Positions 47,568 through 59,902 of a DNA stretch of 60,000 bases are shown here, in pieces. Source of the DNA: Antedon mediterranea (lineage: Eukaryota > Echinodermata > Crinoidea > Comatulida > Antedonidae); the NCBI RefSeq assembly GCF_964355755.1, contig NC_092678.1:25526365-25586364 (forward strand). Reading direction: 5' to 3'. Within the stretch, counting starts at the first letter, position 1; each line of letters opens with the position of its first letter. The notes beneath the pieces are model-generated. The model saw only the letters and a list, made by a program, of their open reading frames with translations, was not told the DNA's origin and searched no databases. The position numbers and the translations under genes are program-made.

Positions 47568-47867
47568 GTAAGTTTGCACAGTCCAGGCTTAACTAATGAC
47601 TTAGCCACGGACTTAGCCCGTCGTGTTGCAACATGGCCTGTCAGTGTCGTGCCTATCAACGCCGACTTAGCCGGGGTTGTGGTGTACAGTACTCAAGCAA
47701 TGTGTTAGGCCTACACAAAATAGATTAAGCTGGAATTGTATAACATGAGTATATTCGCCCGTATAAGCCTCATACAATTACTACATCATCAAAAGTGCAT
47801 GTTTAGTTTGATTATTGTTGTTTGATTGTTTTTTATCAAACTTTAATTTTAAAAGGATTTAATTAAT

Positions 47868-48565
47868 GCCGTGGTTAGGATTCCGGCACCGGAACTCAAC
47901 TGCCCAGCGTTAGGGAATCCGACACGCTATTGCGCATGCCCAGAGCGAGGTAATCGGCGACTCTATATACTTATCAACAGCGATGGATCATTTCATAGCT
48001 GCGCCACACGGCGAACTAGCCTAGATGCCTACTAATACGGGCTGCCAGTTAGACGTGACCAATGGCCTTATTTATTTTGTAATTAAAAAGTGGTTGCTTC
48101 ATTCATGTATAAACTTCATATCATTATGAATTATATAATTACTGTACATGACTAGTTTTATGATTTTTCATAACGCATTATACTGTACATAACAACATGC
48201 AATCACAAGTTGATTTGTTGACGGCAGCCACCGCGTGGATGTGAAAAAACTGTTCGGGAAGTCAGGGTCGCAACGCTAAAAACAGCATTACGATTCTTAG
48301 ATAGATACTGATACTTATTAATATCATTATAATTATTTTAACGCGTGGCGTAGTCGTATTTTAATTATTAATTCATGTATGGCATAGGCCAAGTTTCATC
48401 CATCGCTCTCTCGCTCGCGCAACGACTATATCTAGGCTACAGTAAATCCCTATAACACTCCGACTCTCGGTGGTGTGGTGTGTGTGGCACTATTAGTGCA
48501 AGCTATAATTCACTTCCCAGAGCTCTGGGCATTTGAGTTCCGGTGCCGGAATCCTAACCACGGCG
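47868..48565. mobile_element. MULE-like 698-bp element with ~40-bp inverted ends
   Basis: The ends read GCCGTGGTTAGGATTCCGGC then ACCGGAACTCAA, followed by TGCCCAG, exactly inverted at the right end apart from a single base. It is flanked on both sides by TTTAATTAAT (47858-47867 and 48566-48575). A 9-10 bp duplication and long inverted ends are typical of Mutator-like elements. No ORF inside. Confidence 0.8.
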
Positions 48566-49451
48566 TTTAATTAATAATTTGATTCAAGTTCAAGTTTATA
48601 AAATGAGTAATCCAAGTTTTTGGGAATTTATTAATTATTTGGGAATGGCGTGATTGTACCTGCCAATGGGTTGTGTAAATAAACATAGTTGGAAATACAT
48701 TAAATACAACATATTTAGTGGCACCAGTGCTGGTACTACTAGTTTTTAATATGTCATTTTGTAAACACCTGTAAATGTGTAACTTTCTTAAAGAAAGTAA
48801 AATATTTCTAATCAAACAATCAATCAATTAATCTTTACTTAAACAGAAAGAGAGAACGATTCTAAATGGGCCAACGACATTGACAAATGTAGTATATTAT
48901 TCAATGCCTCCACTAGAGGGGGTGCTATACACTTATTAGTTTGCAACATTAATATAAATTAATACAGCCTTGATTTCCTATTTATAGTTTAATAATTTCA
49001 TGAATTCAGGAAGGGAATGAGATTGACATCATTGACGTCTGCCTTGGGATTGGCTACTAAAATAAAACAGCAAATTTGCAGAATTGGAACTAAACTATTA
49101 AATAAAAGTCTTAATTAATCATGTTACAATATTTTACTTTTTGTAAAGATATTTTTGTTGGAAGGTTTTATTGCTGTAGAAGGTGTTATTTTAAATTCCC
49201 AGGGCCTGATTTGACCTCTATGGTCAAATAAAATATTGTTGCAACTAACATTGTTTTGATAAATAATAATTACACTTTTGTTTTTCCTGACCTGATTTTA
49301 TTGTCTTTTTTTTGGTCAAATAAATAAATTATTAAAAGGAATTACATTCTAAAACTTCCTTCTTGTATATATATAACTTAATAATATTTTTTTTTTATGT
49401 TTATAACAAAATTGAATGCTTTTCGTCACTGTTTGTGAAATAAAATGATAA
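48566..49451. other. Intergenic, nothing seen
   Basis: AT-rich and without supported features. Confidence 0.45.
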
Positions 49452-50028
49452 ACTAGAAAGCCACTCCGAGAGTGCATACCTCCGCCTACTGTAAAATTCT
49501 CCTATATAAGATTTCTCCGGTAAAAAAAATATATATATTAATTGGTGTGTGTCTTAATGCTGTTTGTGATTTAGGCTAATTTCATTACAAGCATGTGTAT
49601 GCGAGTTTGGTGTAATGGTTATGTAACAAGCCTTTCAGTTAACAATAGCTTCAGTTGACTAACAATAGAACAGCAACGCGAAAATCAAATGAGTGAATTT
49701 GAAAAGAAATAGGTTTTTTAAACTACTCGCATCAAAAAACGTGCACATTAAATCAAATTATGTTTTAAAATTAAAAATCACAAATTATAACTCTTGAATT
49801 GCCTCTTGTTAAAAAATGAAGTTTTTTGGACAAGTAGTTCTCGAGAAAATGCAATTTTAGTTTACTGTGGTCCCAAATGGTCCCAAAATTTAATGGAATG
49901 GTCCTTGACCACATATCTATCTGTCTATTCATTTTGGTAAAGATCTTGTAATTACATTTTGAGTAATCCTGCTAACAAACAAACAAACAAACACACGCTA
50001 CCGATTACATATACCTCCTTGGCGGAGG
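49452..50028. mobile_element. Retroposon or MITE with 'ACCTCCGCC ... GGCGGAGGT' ends
   Basis: The left part has AACTAGAAAGCCACTCCGAG and CATACCTCCGCC. The right part has an ACAAACAAACAAACAAACA run, then ATACCTCCTTGGCGGAGGTA. The latter pairing recalls 3' ends of RTE-type retroposons known from many animals; the assignment is from memory. Confidence 0.45.
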
Positions 50029-50300
50029 TAAAATATCAATATTTTAATTTATATTTTGGTGTTTTCATGTATCAAATCTTTTTACGCAACATCTTATTTT
50101 TATAAAAAAATTGCTTTTCGTCTTATTTCGTTTATTTAAAATGATAAAATATTAATATTTTAATTTATATAATTTGAAGTTTTTTTCGTGTATCGAATCT
50201 TTTTACGCACCATAAATTTCATAATTAATTTATTTATAACAAAATTGAAGGCTTTGTGTCTCTTTTTGTGTAAAAAATGATAAGATTATCACTATTTTGC

Positions 50301-50414
50301 TATAATCATTGATAAGCCTACAAAACTGGTGCATATGTCTGTGTACATAAAATCCTATAATCATTGATAGGCCTACAAACTGGTGCATATGTCTGTGTAC
50401 ATAAAATCCTATAA
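50301..50414 (+). repeat. ~57-bp tandem pair
   Basis: TATAATCATTGATAAGCCTA and CTGGTGCATATGTCTGTGTA occur twice in succession with one C/A and one length difference. Confidence 0.9.
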
Positions 50415-52235
50415 TCTTGAGCTTTACAGAAGCATGCCGAAAACATTTGATGTGAAACTGTAGTTTAGTCACATGATTTGAGTAAAGCCATGAAAATGTC
50501 AATTAGTGTTCTAGATTATGTAAACAAATGTGTTGTTGAATGTTCCCATAATGTCATGTCCGTCCTGAGTGATGTGGAGGGTTGCAACTTAATTAATGAA
50601 CTGATCATCAATAAAACAACGAGAATCTTAAGATAGTTTGCCAGAAAGTTCTTGGAACTTTTATACCCAATTTAGAGAAATTAAAATAAACAAAATAAAC
50701 GGATTTTGGCTGCCACCTTGGATTTGGGGTAAAAATCAGGGTGGCCCCAAGCTTATTTTGAAGAGTATAGTATTAGGATAACTGTCTAGGTAGATAGCTC
50801 GGCCGTGATTTCTTGACAACAGTTAAATGCTTGACTTGCGCTTGGATTTCAAGAGAAGTTGATGAGATGCTCAGTTACATAGCAACCGTATGACCACAAC
50901 CCTGGTCCAGGGATCTCTGAACATTATGAATTAAAACAGTTAGTAATGTTTATTACATAGAATAAACATTATGGTAATATTACACTATACAATTATTGCT
51001 AATGTAAATAATGTACCATTATGTAATTTCAGTCCAAAAATAAATTGAATATTGTAATTATCCCATCATGGACGCCCTAGATATTATAATTTGTTTCTAC
51101 TACAGTGTACTAGCTAGTATAGTCATTCTCTCCAATAACTGATCTTTTTGGGCCCAAAATTATTATTACATTTCCGTCATTTTGTTTCACAGGATATTTT
51201 CTCTTGAATACAGGTGTCCCAATTGAAGGGGTTTTACTATAAAGACAAATACAAATTTAATGCGCACAATAGAATATTCAAATAAATTAAAATTTCTAAT
51301 GAAAATTGTATATGGTGTTTATTGATCATGCCAGGACGGTCTTAAAACAAACACATTTCCTGATGCTTAAGACATTTTAAGCAGGGAGTTTACAACTCCC
51401 TGCTTTAAGTCTGTACTTTGTTGAAATCATGATACCTGTACCCTTACCTGTAGTAAGATCATAACAAAAGATTGGTCTAAAATGTTTATCCATCTTAGTA
51501 CGCCAGAATATATTTAAGCAATTTAAAAAGTCCAGTTAATTGTGGCCACCAGGTAGAAACTGAGTGTAAACTTAGTTTGTAATTTCACACACCGTAGTCC
51601 TTGTTATGAAAGTGAAATTATAAGAAACGCTTCCCTTGTTTCATTTAAGTTCCATCTTCAATTGTTTTAATATGTTATCAATATTCCATCGTTTTTCAGT
51701 AATTTAGAAAGTAATATAATTGGGTGCTGATCCCTTGACCACAAGGGAAGATTCAAATCAACATCTTTTAGGACAGGGGCACTTTACGTTAGTATCCCAT
51801 TAAGGAGTATAAGTGGACAATAATAATCAATTAAAAACACAGGTTTTAAAGCTAATTTACGTCAAGTAGCAGCGTTTTGCAAGTGGCAATCTGCTTTTTG
51901 TCAAATCGACCAATTTACTTGCCGTTTAGAAAAGAGTGACAATTGAAATTGTCACTTTAGCTTAAAAGTGACAAATGACAAAGACACTTAGATGGTATCA
52001 GTAAGATTCACCATAGAAATACTCTCTAGATGTTGTTAGCATTTTGTAATCTTGAATGCAAATATCTGTTTTACTATCATACTGTACAGTAGGTGCTTTA
52101 CTCTTAGATAACAAACTAAGTTTATTCTTCTAGAATTATAGAAAAATAGAACGCACCCAATAAATAAACAAAACATTAGATTGTCACTTAGTTATGAATG
52201 ACAGCACAATAAGCAGACAGGTGTGAAATAATATA
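50415..52235. other. Intergenic, no gene
   Basis: AT-rich, without a convincing coding or RNA feature. Confidence 0.45.
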
Positions 52236-52408
52236 AGTAAACTCTCCCAGCACCGGGCTAACCAAATATTATTTTCCGGAAAGTCTGGTATTCGGAATCT
52301 TTTTTAAACGATAAAAATGAATTTCGGACCCTTTAAACCTTGAGAAAAGTCCGGTATTTAGAGTGTTTCTGGTTGTCAGAGAGTCTGGTATTGGGAAAGT
52401 CGACTCTA
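52236..52408. mobile_element. pogo/Tc1-like MITE, copy 2
   Basis: ACTCTCCCAGCACCGGGC at the left, GGTATTGGGAAAGTCGACTC at the right, and interior AAGTCTGGTATTCGG. It resembles 38338-38527 inverted. Confidence 0.6.
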
Positions 52409-53981
52409 TTCACAAAACATTTAGCTGTACAATAACGTTCTTATTCAGTTGGCGTGTGACTCTTATGGGCTGTTTTTACCTTTATGTACGTCCTATTGTT
52501 ATTACTTTCACATAGAAATTTTTTTTGTCTTAAACTCAAACATTACTTACCACAAAGTAAATCCCTGACCACATCTGTGTACAAATGATATGTTGAACTA
52601 AACATTTTTATGGTCTAATTCTTTCAAATCTACGATGCAAAATAATATATTATCACAAATATTATGTCGACTGCCAGGTAAAGTATATCCTTATCGCATG
52701 TTATTGCAACTTACAACAAGGACTCTTAGATTTTATTGATTCATATCAATTTCAATTTTGATGATCATGCGAATAAAGATTTTGTAATTTGACCCAATAT
52801 TTCTTGTTGTCATTGTTTGAAATTTACTTTTTATAGTTTAGAGGGTTTTAATATTAAATATCAACGTAAAAAAGTAGTCACATTATTAAAGAAAGACTCT
52901 GAGCTTTCAATTTGTGACATCATCATAGGGATATTTTGATTTGAAATGACCGATACCAACCTAGGTCAGGTAAATCGATGTGTTGTTGGTCTTCATCTGG
53001 ACCTAAAAACCATCAAACCTTGTGTTTTATTGTTCTCAATATTTTATCTCTTTCTTTTTTGATTTATTTTGTGTATTGTTTAATATTTTTTTTTAATGTA
53101 TTATGCATATGTATTGTTAGGTCCCTCATGAGACAAGCTTTTGCTTCTAGTTGTTATAACTGAATAAATGTGTATGAAAGGAGTGAGGACACCCGTCCCA
53201 ATATTTCCGCACAATGATGTAGTTTAGTCATCAGTTGTAGCAAATCACCAGCTCCCTATTGTGCGCATATTGGAATGTGCTTAATTCCTCAATTTATCAA
53301 CACTGGTTTTTTGTGAATTGTATCTCTATTATAAATAATTGATTTTCGTGTGATTCTTTGCACTCCGTGATCATAGATCCTAATCAAGTTATATGTAAGG
53401 TCATTGCATCAAATGTTGCAACTAAACTAGGTTAACAAACATTGATTTTTGCTCTAGGTCAATTAAATACTGTAAGATGCATATAATATTTCATAAATTG
53501 TTTCTTTTTATAAAGTCTAGTCTGTTTTTTAAACTTAGATGTTATTAACGTAGACTTGTATACGCTACTCCGTAAGACGGTAACACAGACTCTTAGCCAG
53601 ATAGGAATTTAGTTTTTGTGTTGCCTGCCACCTACTTTGTAGTTGTTTTTTGTTGTTTATGATGTTTTTGTGCAATAAAGAATAAGATACAGGGGAAAAT
53701 TCCGCAAATGCTGTGGAAGGCCTTTCTCAGTGACAATTTCTCTTTGCATTCATACTAGTAGTAAACATATTAATATTTTCAAAGCAGGTTATCTGTGTAC
53801 GCAGCAGCAGACACAAAATGAAGGGAAATTGGATTGAATTACATAACGGTTATTTTGAGAATATGCGTTATTAATAGTAGTTAAAATTGAAGTGTAAAGG
53901 AATTGAATTGCAAATATGTAATAATTAATTACTGTACATAGGATAAGATACATACAATTAAATATGATATATCCTCGTGAG
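52409..53981. other. Intergenic, no confident gene
   Basis: A minus-strand 24-nt stretch ending at 52550 lies between AG and GT borders but is too short to call. A plus-strand open frame at 52978-53163 is low-complexity. Confidence 0.4.
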
Positions 53982-54115
53982 GTGGTTTCCCGAATGATCG
54001 TAAAATCAAAACGGTACTGGGTATGACCAACTAGCGTTATTGTCACCGGCTAGTCATCCATTCATAGAAGTACTAATGTAGTAGCCTACCTGTACGGTGA
54101 CCATAGAATGTGACC
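53982..54115 (+). repeat. Dispersed repeat, copy 3 of 3
   Basis: AAATCAAAACGGTACTGGGT, CCAACTAGCGTTATTG and CATCCATTCATAGAAG match 23985-24115. Confidence 0.6.
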
Positions 54116-54639
54116 CGAGGCATGACTAACTACGACTTTTAGATGATAGAAAGTTGAGAAAAATGTTACGATTAGTTGTACGACATGAAGATGTTTATGA
54201 AATTATGTCAATAATGTTTACACACTAGGCATACAAATAGTAATTTTTGTTAGTAAAAATAATTTTGAGTTAATAAGAATAAGATATAAGGAAGAAAAGT
54301 AAAGAGACTATGGAGCGGCTATTCCTGAATATACAATACTAAGTATCGTAGATTTAAATTATAAATTAGTACAAAGAATAAGATACATACAATGAAATAT
54401 GATATATCCTATCAAACTACACACTTCTGGAAACAGGAGGTGAAAATATTTATATACGAAACAGATTTGTAGCGATTAAAACAATGAAGTAACCAAGTTG
54501 TCTGCTGTTATTTTATTTTATTTATGCTCTACCTTGGTATTGAGCACTCTATCCTAATGGTATGATACTTTCAACTTGAATATATATTTATTTACTATAT
54601 GTAATTTTAATCAATTGAAATCTCTATTGTTGTAATTGT

Positions 54640-54700
54640 AGGCCTAATGTGTGCTTTGATCAATGTGGAAAGCGCTATATAAGCAATTATTATTAGTATT
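54640..54700 (+). mobile_element. Retroposon tail fragment
   Basis: GTGGAAAGCGCTATATAAGC then TTATTATTAG resembles the shared tail of L2-type LINEs and SINEs that use them. Short and tentative. Confidence 0.3.
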
Positions 54701-55438
54701 TATAAAAAATAAATAAAAACCAAAATAAAAAAAATCCTGTACATTAACCTCTGTATTGATACTAAAACCTCTCAACAAAACAGAAAAAAATTAAGACTTA
54801 CTCCGGCCAATTCCAGATTTTTGTAATTAATGTAACTTTTAAAATCCACTAAATCTGAACTGAATAATAGAGAAATCTACACGGCTTGATTCTTAACAAA
54901 AAAATAGAAATTGCTAAGACAAAGACTTAGGTTAAGTCCGTCGTCGTGTAGTTCTTAACTCACCTTTGTGCTCAGAAGACGTCCTATGCAGTAATAGTTT
55001 ACATTGATACCACATTGTTTCGTAATCAAAACAAATCTCCTAAATTAGTGTAATCATGCATATATTATACGTCAAATCGGTACGTCAAACGTCCCTCCTC
55101 TTCCTACTCCTTTCCTACTAAGTCTATAAAATGTGTATCTGTTCACGCTTGAGTGAACACAGATACACACAAGACTGGATTTTATTATGATAAATACGTT
55201 TCGTTAGACAGAGACTAATGAATTATAAATTATGCGTTAGAATTGCACGCACTGTTCATTTGTGAACTTGTCTTAATGTTAGCACCTGCTTAGTTTGAGC
55301 AAAGTGCTATTGTTTATAGTAAAGTCAATTGTTAATCATATGTTTACATTATTAACATAAGAAAGAATAAGAAAGCATGAGTATCGTAAACCAAATCTTT
55401 GCCTATTGTTTCATGAGAATAAAGAATTATCTTATCTT

Positions 55439-55619
55439 AACCTCTGTCTACACTAGTTTTGATGTGCCCAAATATGGTAGTGATAGTCCCAAATATAGTA
55501 GTGATATTCCCAAATATAGTAGTGATATGCCCAAATATGGTAGTGATATGACATCATCATGTCAGTATGTGGGCACATCACATTTTTTTGTCACATAAAT
55601 TTGATAGTGTAGACAGCTT
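55439..55619. mobile_element. Family-A MITE, copy 9, expanded
   Basis: Left end CCTCTGTCTACACTAGTTT, four CCCAAATATGGTAGTGATAT-like units, then CACATCACATTTTTTTGTCA and TTTGATAGTGTAGACAGCTT. It ends 12 bp before the 1.06 kb CAGGG element. Confidence 0.8.
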
Positions 55620-55631
55620 AAAATACTGTAT

Positions 55632-56691
55632 CAGGGCCGTAGCCAGGATCTGTCAAGGGGGGGTTCGGACACTAAATATTTGGGTCAACCCCCCCCCCCC
55701 TGGGGGTGGGGCCTGATGCGAAGCGAATTTGTTAAATGACACCCCTAGATGGCCGGAAAAGACACTCTCGTGCAGCATGCTACCGATGAGCAAAAAGATC
55801 GTACTTTTTTCCTCCTTCTCAAACACGTCGATAATTTAAAGGACGATAACTATTTGTTGCCGTATGTTAGATGCGCATGCTCTGTGTGCGGAACCGCCGA
55901 TTGTTTGATCATTTAATCCGTATTTTGTTTTGCGTTCAAGTTCAATGCGAACGTACATCTAGGAGCAGCCCCGAAAAAAGCACACTGGTTGAAGGCAAAT
56001 GCTATTTGCTAGCTCTATCTATAATATTTATTTACAGCAATTTGTTGAGGAATATAAATATGTAAATAGGTGATATTGATACATTTTAGTACGTATCGGC
56101 TGGTGGTCTAGAAAAAAATAATCGGATGCCATAATGTGAACTACAGTACTTGATACCATAGATATTATACTGTAAAATATTAATATTCACTATAATTCTC
56201 TATGATACATTATACTTCATAGTCACACATAAATACTGATGTACGTCGGAAGGCTATATACTTTATGCATGCTGCCTGACTGCCAGTGATCTAAACAATT
56301 ATTATAGGTACGCAGTAGTTGTCTGGTGGTGTCCTTTGTACGAATCGTTCGTGCCCCAGTTTGCTATGAGACGCGTCAATATCATGTTACATGCAGGGAC
56401 CAAACATTTATTTTTCAGGTTAAAATCGCCAATTCATTTGCAGCTTTTAGAAATTTACAGACACGTATCGCTAGTTGACGCTCATACAGAGAGGAAGGTT
56501 CACGAACAAGTTTACAAATTTTTCAATTTACAAAAAACTTTTTGTACTGTGGGGCACGTATTTGGAGGATTTTTGGAGATGAGGGTGAGGTATTGGGCAT
56601 GTCGGGGATGGGGGTTCGCAGTCGGTTAAGGGGGGTTCGCTGTAAAGGGGGGTTCGCCCGAACCATAAAACCCCCCCTGGCTACGGGCCTG
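55632..56691. mobile_element. 1.06-kb CAGGG-ended element, 5-bp TSD
   Basis: It starts CAGGGCCGTAGCCAGG and ends CCTGGCTACGGGCCTG, near-perfect inverted ends. It is flanked by TGTAT at 55627-55631 and 56692-56696. Subterminal G-runs and GGGTTCG words are shared by both ends. A 97-codon open frame inside (56336-56629) resembles no transposase I know, so the element is probably non-autonomous. Confidence 0.85.
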
Positions 56692-56696
56692 TGTAT

Positions 56697-58139
56697 CCCA
56701 ACAATAAATGAACAATACCAAATTTATTGTTTCAATTTGTCAAGAAATTATTGTGAAGGTTTCTGAAATTTCTAATGTACATTTTCAGAATGCCCTTTAA
56801 AAATACAATTACTGCTTTTCAAAGATTACTACATAATCCCAATGCAATTGTGGAATTTTTTAGTTTGCATATTGAATGAAATTTCTTTATATATTTATTA
56901 CTGTACATCACATATTACGGTATAAAGATAGTCAAATTATTCATTTATTTGTATCAACTTTTTTTTAAATTCTTTTTTTTCATCCATTCTTTTTGCTATA
57001 TCATATTTAGCAATGTTTTTTTAATAATACTTATCATTTCATATTATAATACACAGTGTTTATATATGGTAATTTATGCAAATTAAGAAAAACTATCAAA
57101 TTCTAATTGGTTACTAATTACATCATCAACTATTCGGTAAGCAATTAGATTATAATCAAATTTAAAATGTATACATATTTTTTTGCTGTTGTGGATAAAA
57201 CAACAATCATATTTTTCTATATTTTTTGTTATAATCTCGGTGTTATTGTATCGTCCTAGTTGACAAGGGCTGGTCAAGCACATCACAAGATTATTACTTT
57301 TGCTTTTCCGCTACTCCCTTGTTATACTTATATGTTTTTGTTTGTTATGTAGAAAGATTGAAAATAAATAAATAAAATATATAATGAGGATTAAAGGTAA
57401 GCAATTCTACCATAGCCACAGTAGCCACATGTCATGTCCATTATAGAGGTTAATATCCCAACAAGGATTTCAACATTTTCCTTTGTTGGTCTATTTCCAG
57501 GTTACAGCTTGGTCAAGGTTATATATATCCTATATCTTTTCTCAATTTTTATATTTAAATTTTATTTTAAATATTTCTATATACTAAATATTTCCTATAC
57601 CTGTGTATGTCATTGCTGAATGGGTAATTGAGGGTGTTCAAATATAATTACTCCCTAGGATAGGATAAGGCCAATGTTGGTTATCCAGGTAAGCTGTAGC
57701 AGCAACCTGTGAGATTCCAATGATATTACATTTTTGATAGATCTTCTTTTATTAAACCATGATATCATCGCATTTTGGTTGCGGTGTAGTAGTTTTCGTT
57801 CCTATGTTAAATCTGTTATCGTGTCACATTTTTGTTACAATTTTGTGGGGAGCCTCTAGACTGTTATTTCTTTAAAACAATATTAATCCAATGCCTCATT
57901 GTTTTACACTTTGTCATTTATCATGTATTTGTCATGTATTTTGGGATAAATAAAATGATATGAATTTTGTTATTTTGCAATAAGTTGGCCAGGTATAGAA
58001 ATATGTACTATTAGAGGAAGTATATAATATAGTTTAGAGGCTTCAAAATGTTGAGGGGAAATTGTACAAACCTCAACAAGGGAAACACTATACAGCCAGA
58101 AAATAATAAGTAAATATTATATTATTTAAATCGTTCCAA
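56697..58139. other. Intergenic, no gene
   Basis: Very AT-rich. A short word GGCCAATGTTGGTTATCCAG at about 57668 is also found near 25620. Nothing else seen. Confidence 0.45.
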
Positions 58140-58264
58140 AAGCTCCCATGTGAATACTGTGTGTTACCAGGGGGCTCCCATGTGTATACTGTGTGTTACC
58201 AGGGGGCTCCCATGTGTATAACTGTGTGTTACCAGGGGGCTCCCATGTGTATACTGTGTGTTAC
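58140..58264 (+). repeat. ~32-bp minisatellite, four units
   Basis: The unit is CTCCCATGTGTATACTGTGT then GTTACCAGGGGG. It runs directly into the CAGGGG-family MITE at 58265. Confidence 0.92.
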
Positions 58265-58430
58265 CAGGGGCGGATCCAGCATTATAGATTAGGGGGGCTA
58301 AATATTTCATAAATGATAAAAATGATCCCGTCAGGTTGCAGAAAAATAAAAATAGTGATTATTTTATTTAAAAAAGTTAAATTTTAGTGGGGGCTAAAGC
58401 CTGTTTAGCAACCGCCTAAATTTGCGCCTG
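58265..58430. mobile_element. CAGGGG-family MITE, copy 3, 5-bp TSD
   Basis: Opposite orientation to copies 1 and 2: starts CAGGGGCGGATCCAGCATTA and ends CGCCTAAATTTGCGCCTG. It is flanked by GTTAC at 58260-58264 and 58431-58435. Noncoding. Confidence 0.85.
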
Positions 58431-59126
58431 GTTACTTGTATATTTGGGCTGTCATCCCTATCGAATGTACTGTATCTACCAAAATGGTTTCAAACTTACT
58501 TAAATCACAGTCACACTCAAGGATGGTAGATGTCCTTATACTCTTCTTCTCCATTATCATGTTTAAAAATCCTCAACGATATAAAAACGTAGAAAGAAAT
58601 TATAACCCAAAAGGCCGATATATTTCAATCATTCCTTCACGAAACCATGATAAATCCAGTTGTTACGATGCCGAATTATTACCTTTAACTGTGATATATA
58701 CGACATAATGAAATATAGTAGGTAAGATTATATCCAAAAAGCAGGAAATGCATTTACACAATATTTCTTCCTTGTTATTTAGTTTTCAAAATAAAATCCA
58801 AATAAATGATATATAAATCACATCATTGTGTCTTGTCTATACTATCAAACACAATACAGTTGTTGAGGACAATGTGCGCTCGCTCTTTTCGTTGGTTGAA
58901 TTTTTTTTATATTAACCCCAACTTTCAGGAAGTAGTTGGTGTTTTTCTTTGCTAAAGTACTTTTTTCTTTTTATAGTATGTGACCTCACTCAGGATTTAT
59001 AAGATTTTCAGATATATGTAAAATGTGTAAAGTCCTGTTTATTCAGCGAGTTTGAGTTTTGATGAGTAATTACATATTGTATTAATTCTGTAGTCAGTAA
59101 CTACTTTATCTACTGTATATTAAAAA

Positions 59127-59347
59127 TTAACTGAACATGAGGGAAAAAAGTATTCACATGAAGTAAATTAACTGAACATGAGGGAAAAAAAGTATTCACA
59201 TAAAGTAAATTAACTGAACATGAGGGAAAAAACGTATTCACATAAAGTAAATTAACTGAACATGAAGGAAAAAAAGTATTCACATGAAGGAAATTAACTG
59301 AACATGAGGGAAAAAAAGTATTCACATGAAGTAAATTAACTGAACAC
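59127..59347 (+). repeat. 42-bp minisatellite, five units plus a part
   Basis: Units start at 59127, 59168, 59210, 59252, 59294 and 59336. Each contains TTAACTGAACATGAGGGAAA then AGTATTCACAT. Confidence 0.95.
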
Positions 59348-59902
59348 CATTAAAAGTATGTAGGCCTGCAGAATACAAACTAAACGCTAATATTCTTACT
59401 TATGTACAGTAGGACCCAGACTTTATATATTTTATTTTTTATTTCACCTTATTTATAGAGGCTGACAGTCACTGTATACAGTGTATAAAATATACATTTA
59501 TTACATGTCAACAATGCAATTCTTACATTGTTGAGTGTCTTTAAAAAACCTGTCTAAAATGTTTATTTTTTTAAGAATCTATTTAAAGCAAATTTCTACA
59601 AATAAGTTTAAAAAAAATAGGGATTATTATATTGTATATTTTAACCTGTGACCTTTTTGAATAAATGCCACAGTTTTTTTTCACTAGTATTTAGTCTTAT
59701 TGAGCCCCTTATAGACAAACCAAAAACTACTGTATCCTACAATAGATAATAAAGGCCCCTTAGAATTTCAAAATTCATAATTATATAACTTTAAATGTCA
59801 TGGCCTTTTATTTGGATCATATTCTATGATAAGGGGATGTCCTAATTAATTTATTAGGAACTTCAAGGTAAATTGTTATTTAGTATTATAACAAGTAAGG
59901 TT

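Noticed and set aside
52551-52590. 24-nt minus-strand stretch between AG and GTAAGT (reading MWSGIYFV)
   Set aside because: Too short, with no phase constraint or neighbouring exon; could equally be a chance site or a 5'UTR exon.
56336-56629. 97-codon frame inside the 1.06 kb element
   Set aside because: No transposase or other motif recognised; its position in the repeat makes chance likely.
59110-59325. Minus-strand frame with repeated 'VNTFFPSCSVN' units
   Set aside because: Translation of the 42-bp minisatellite.
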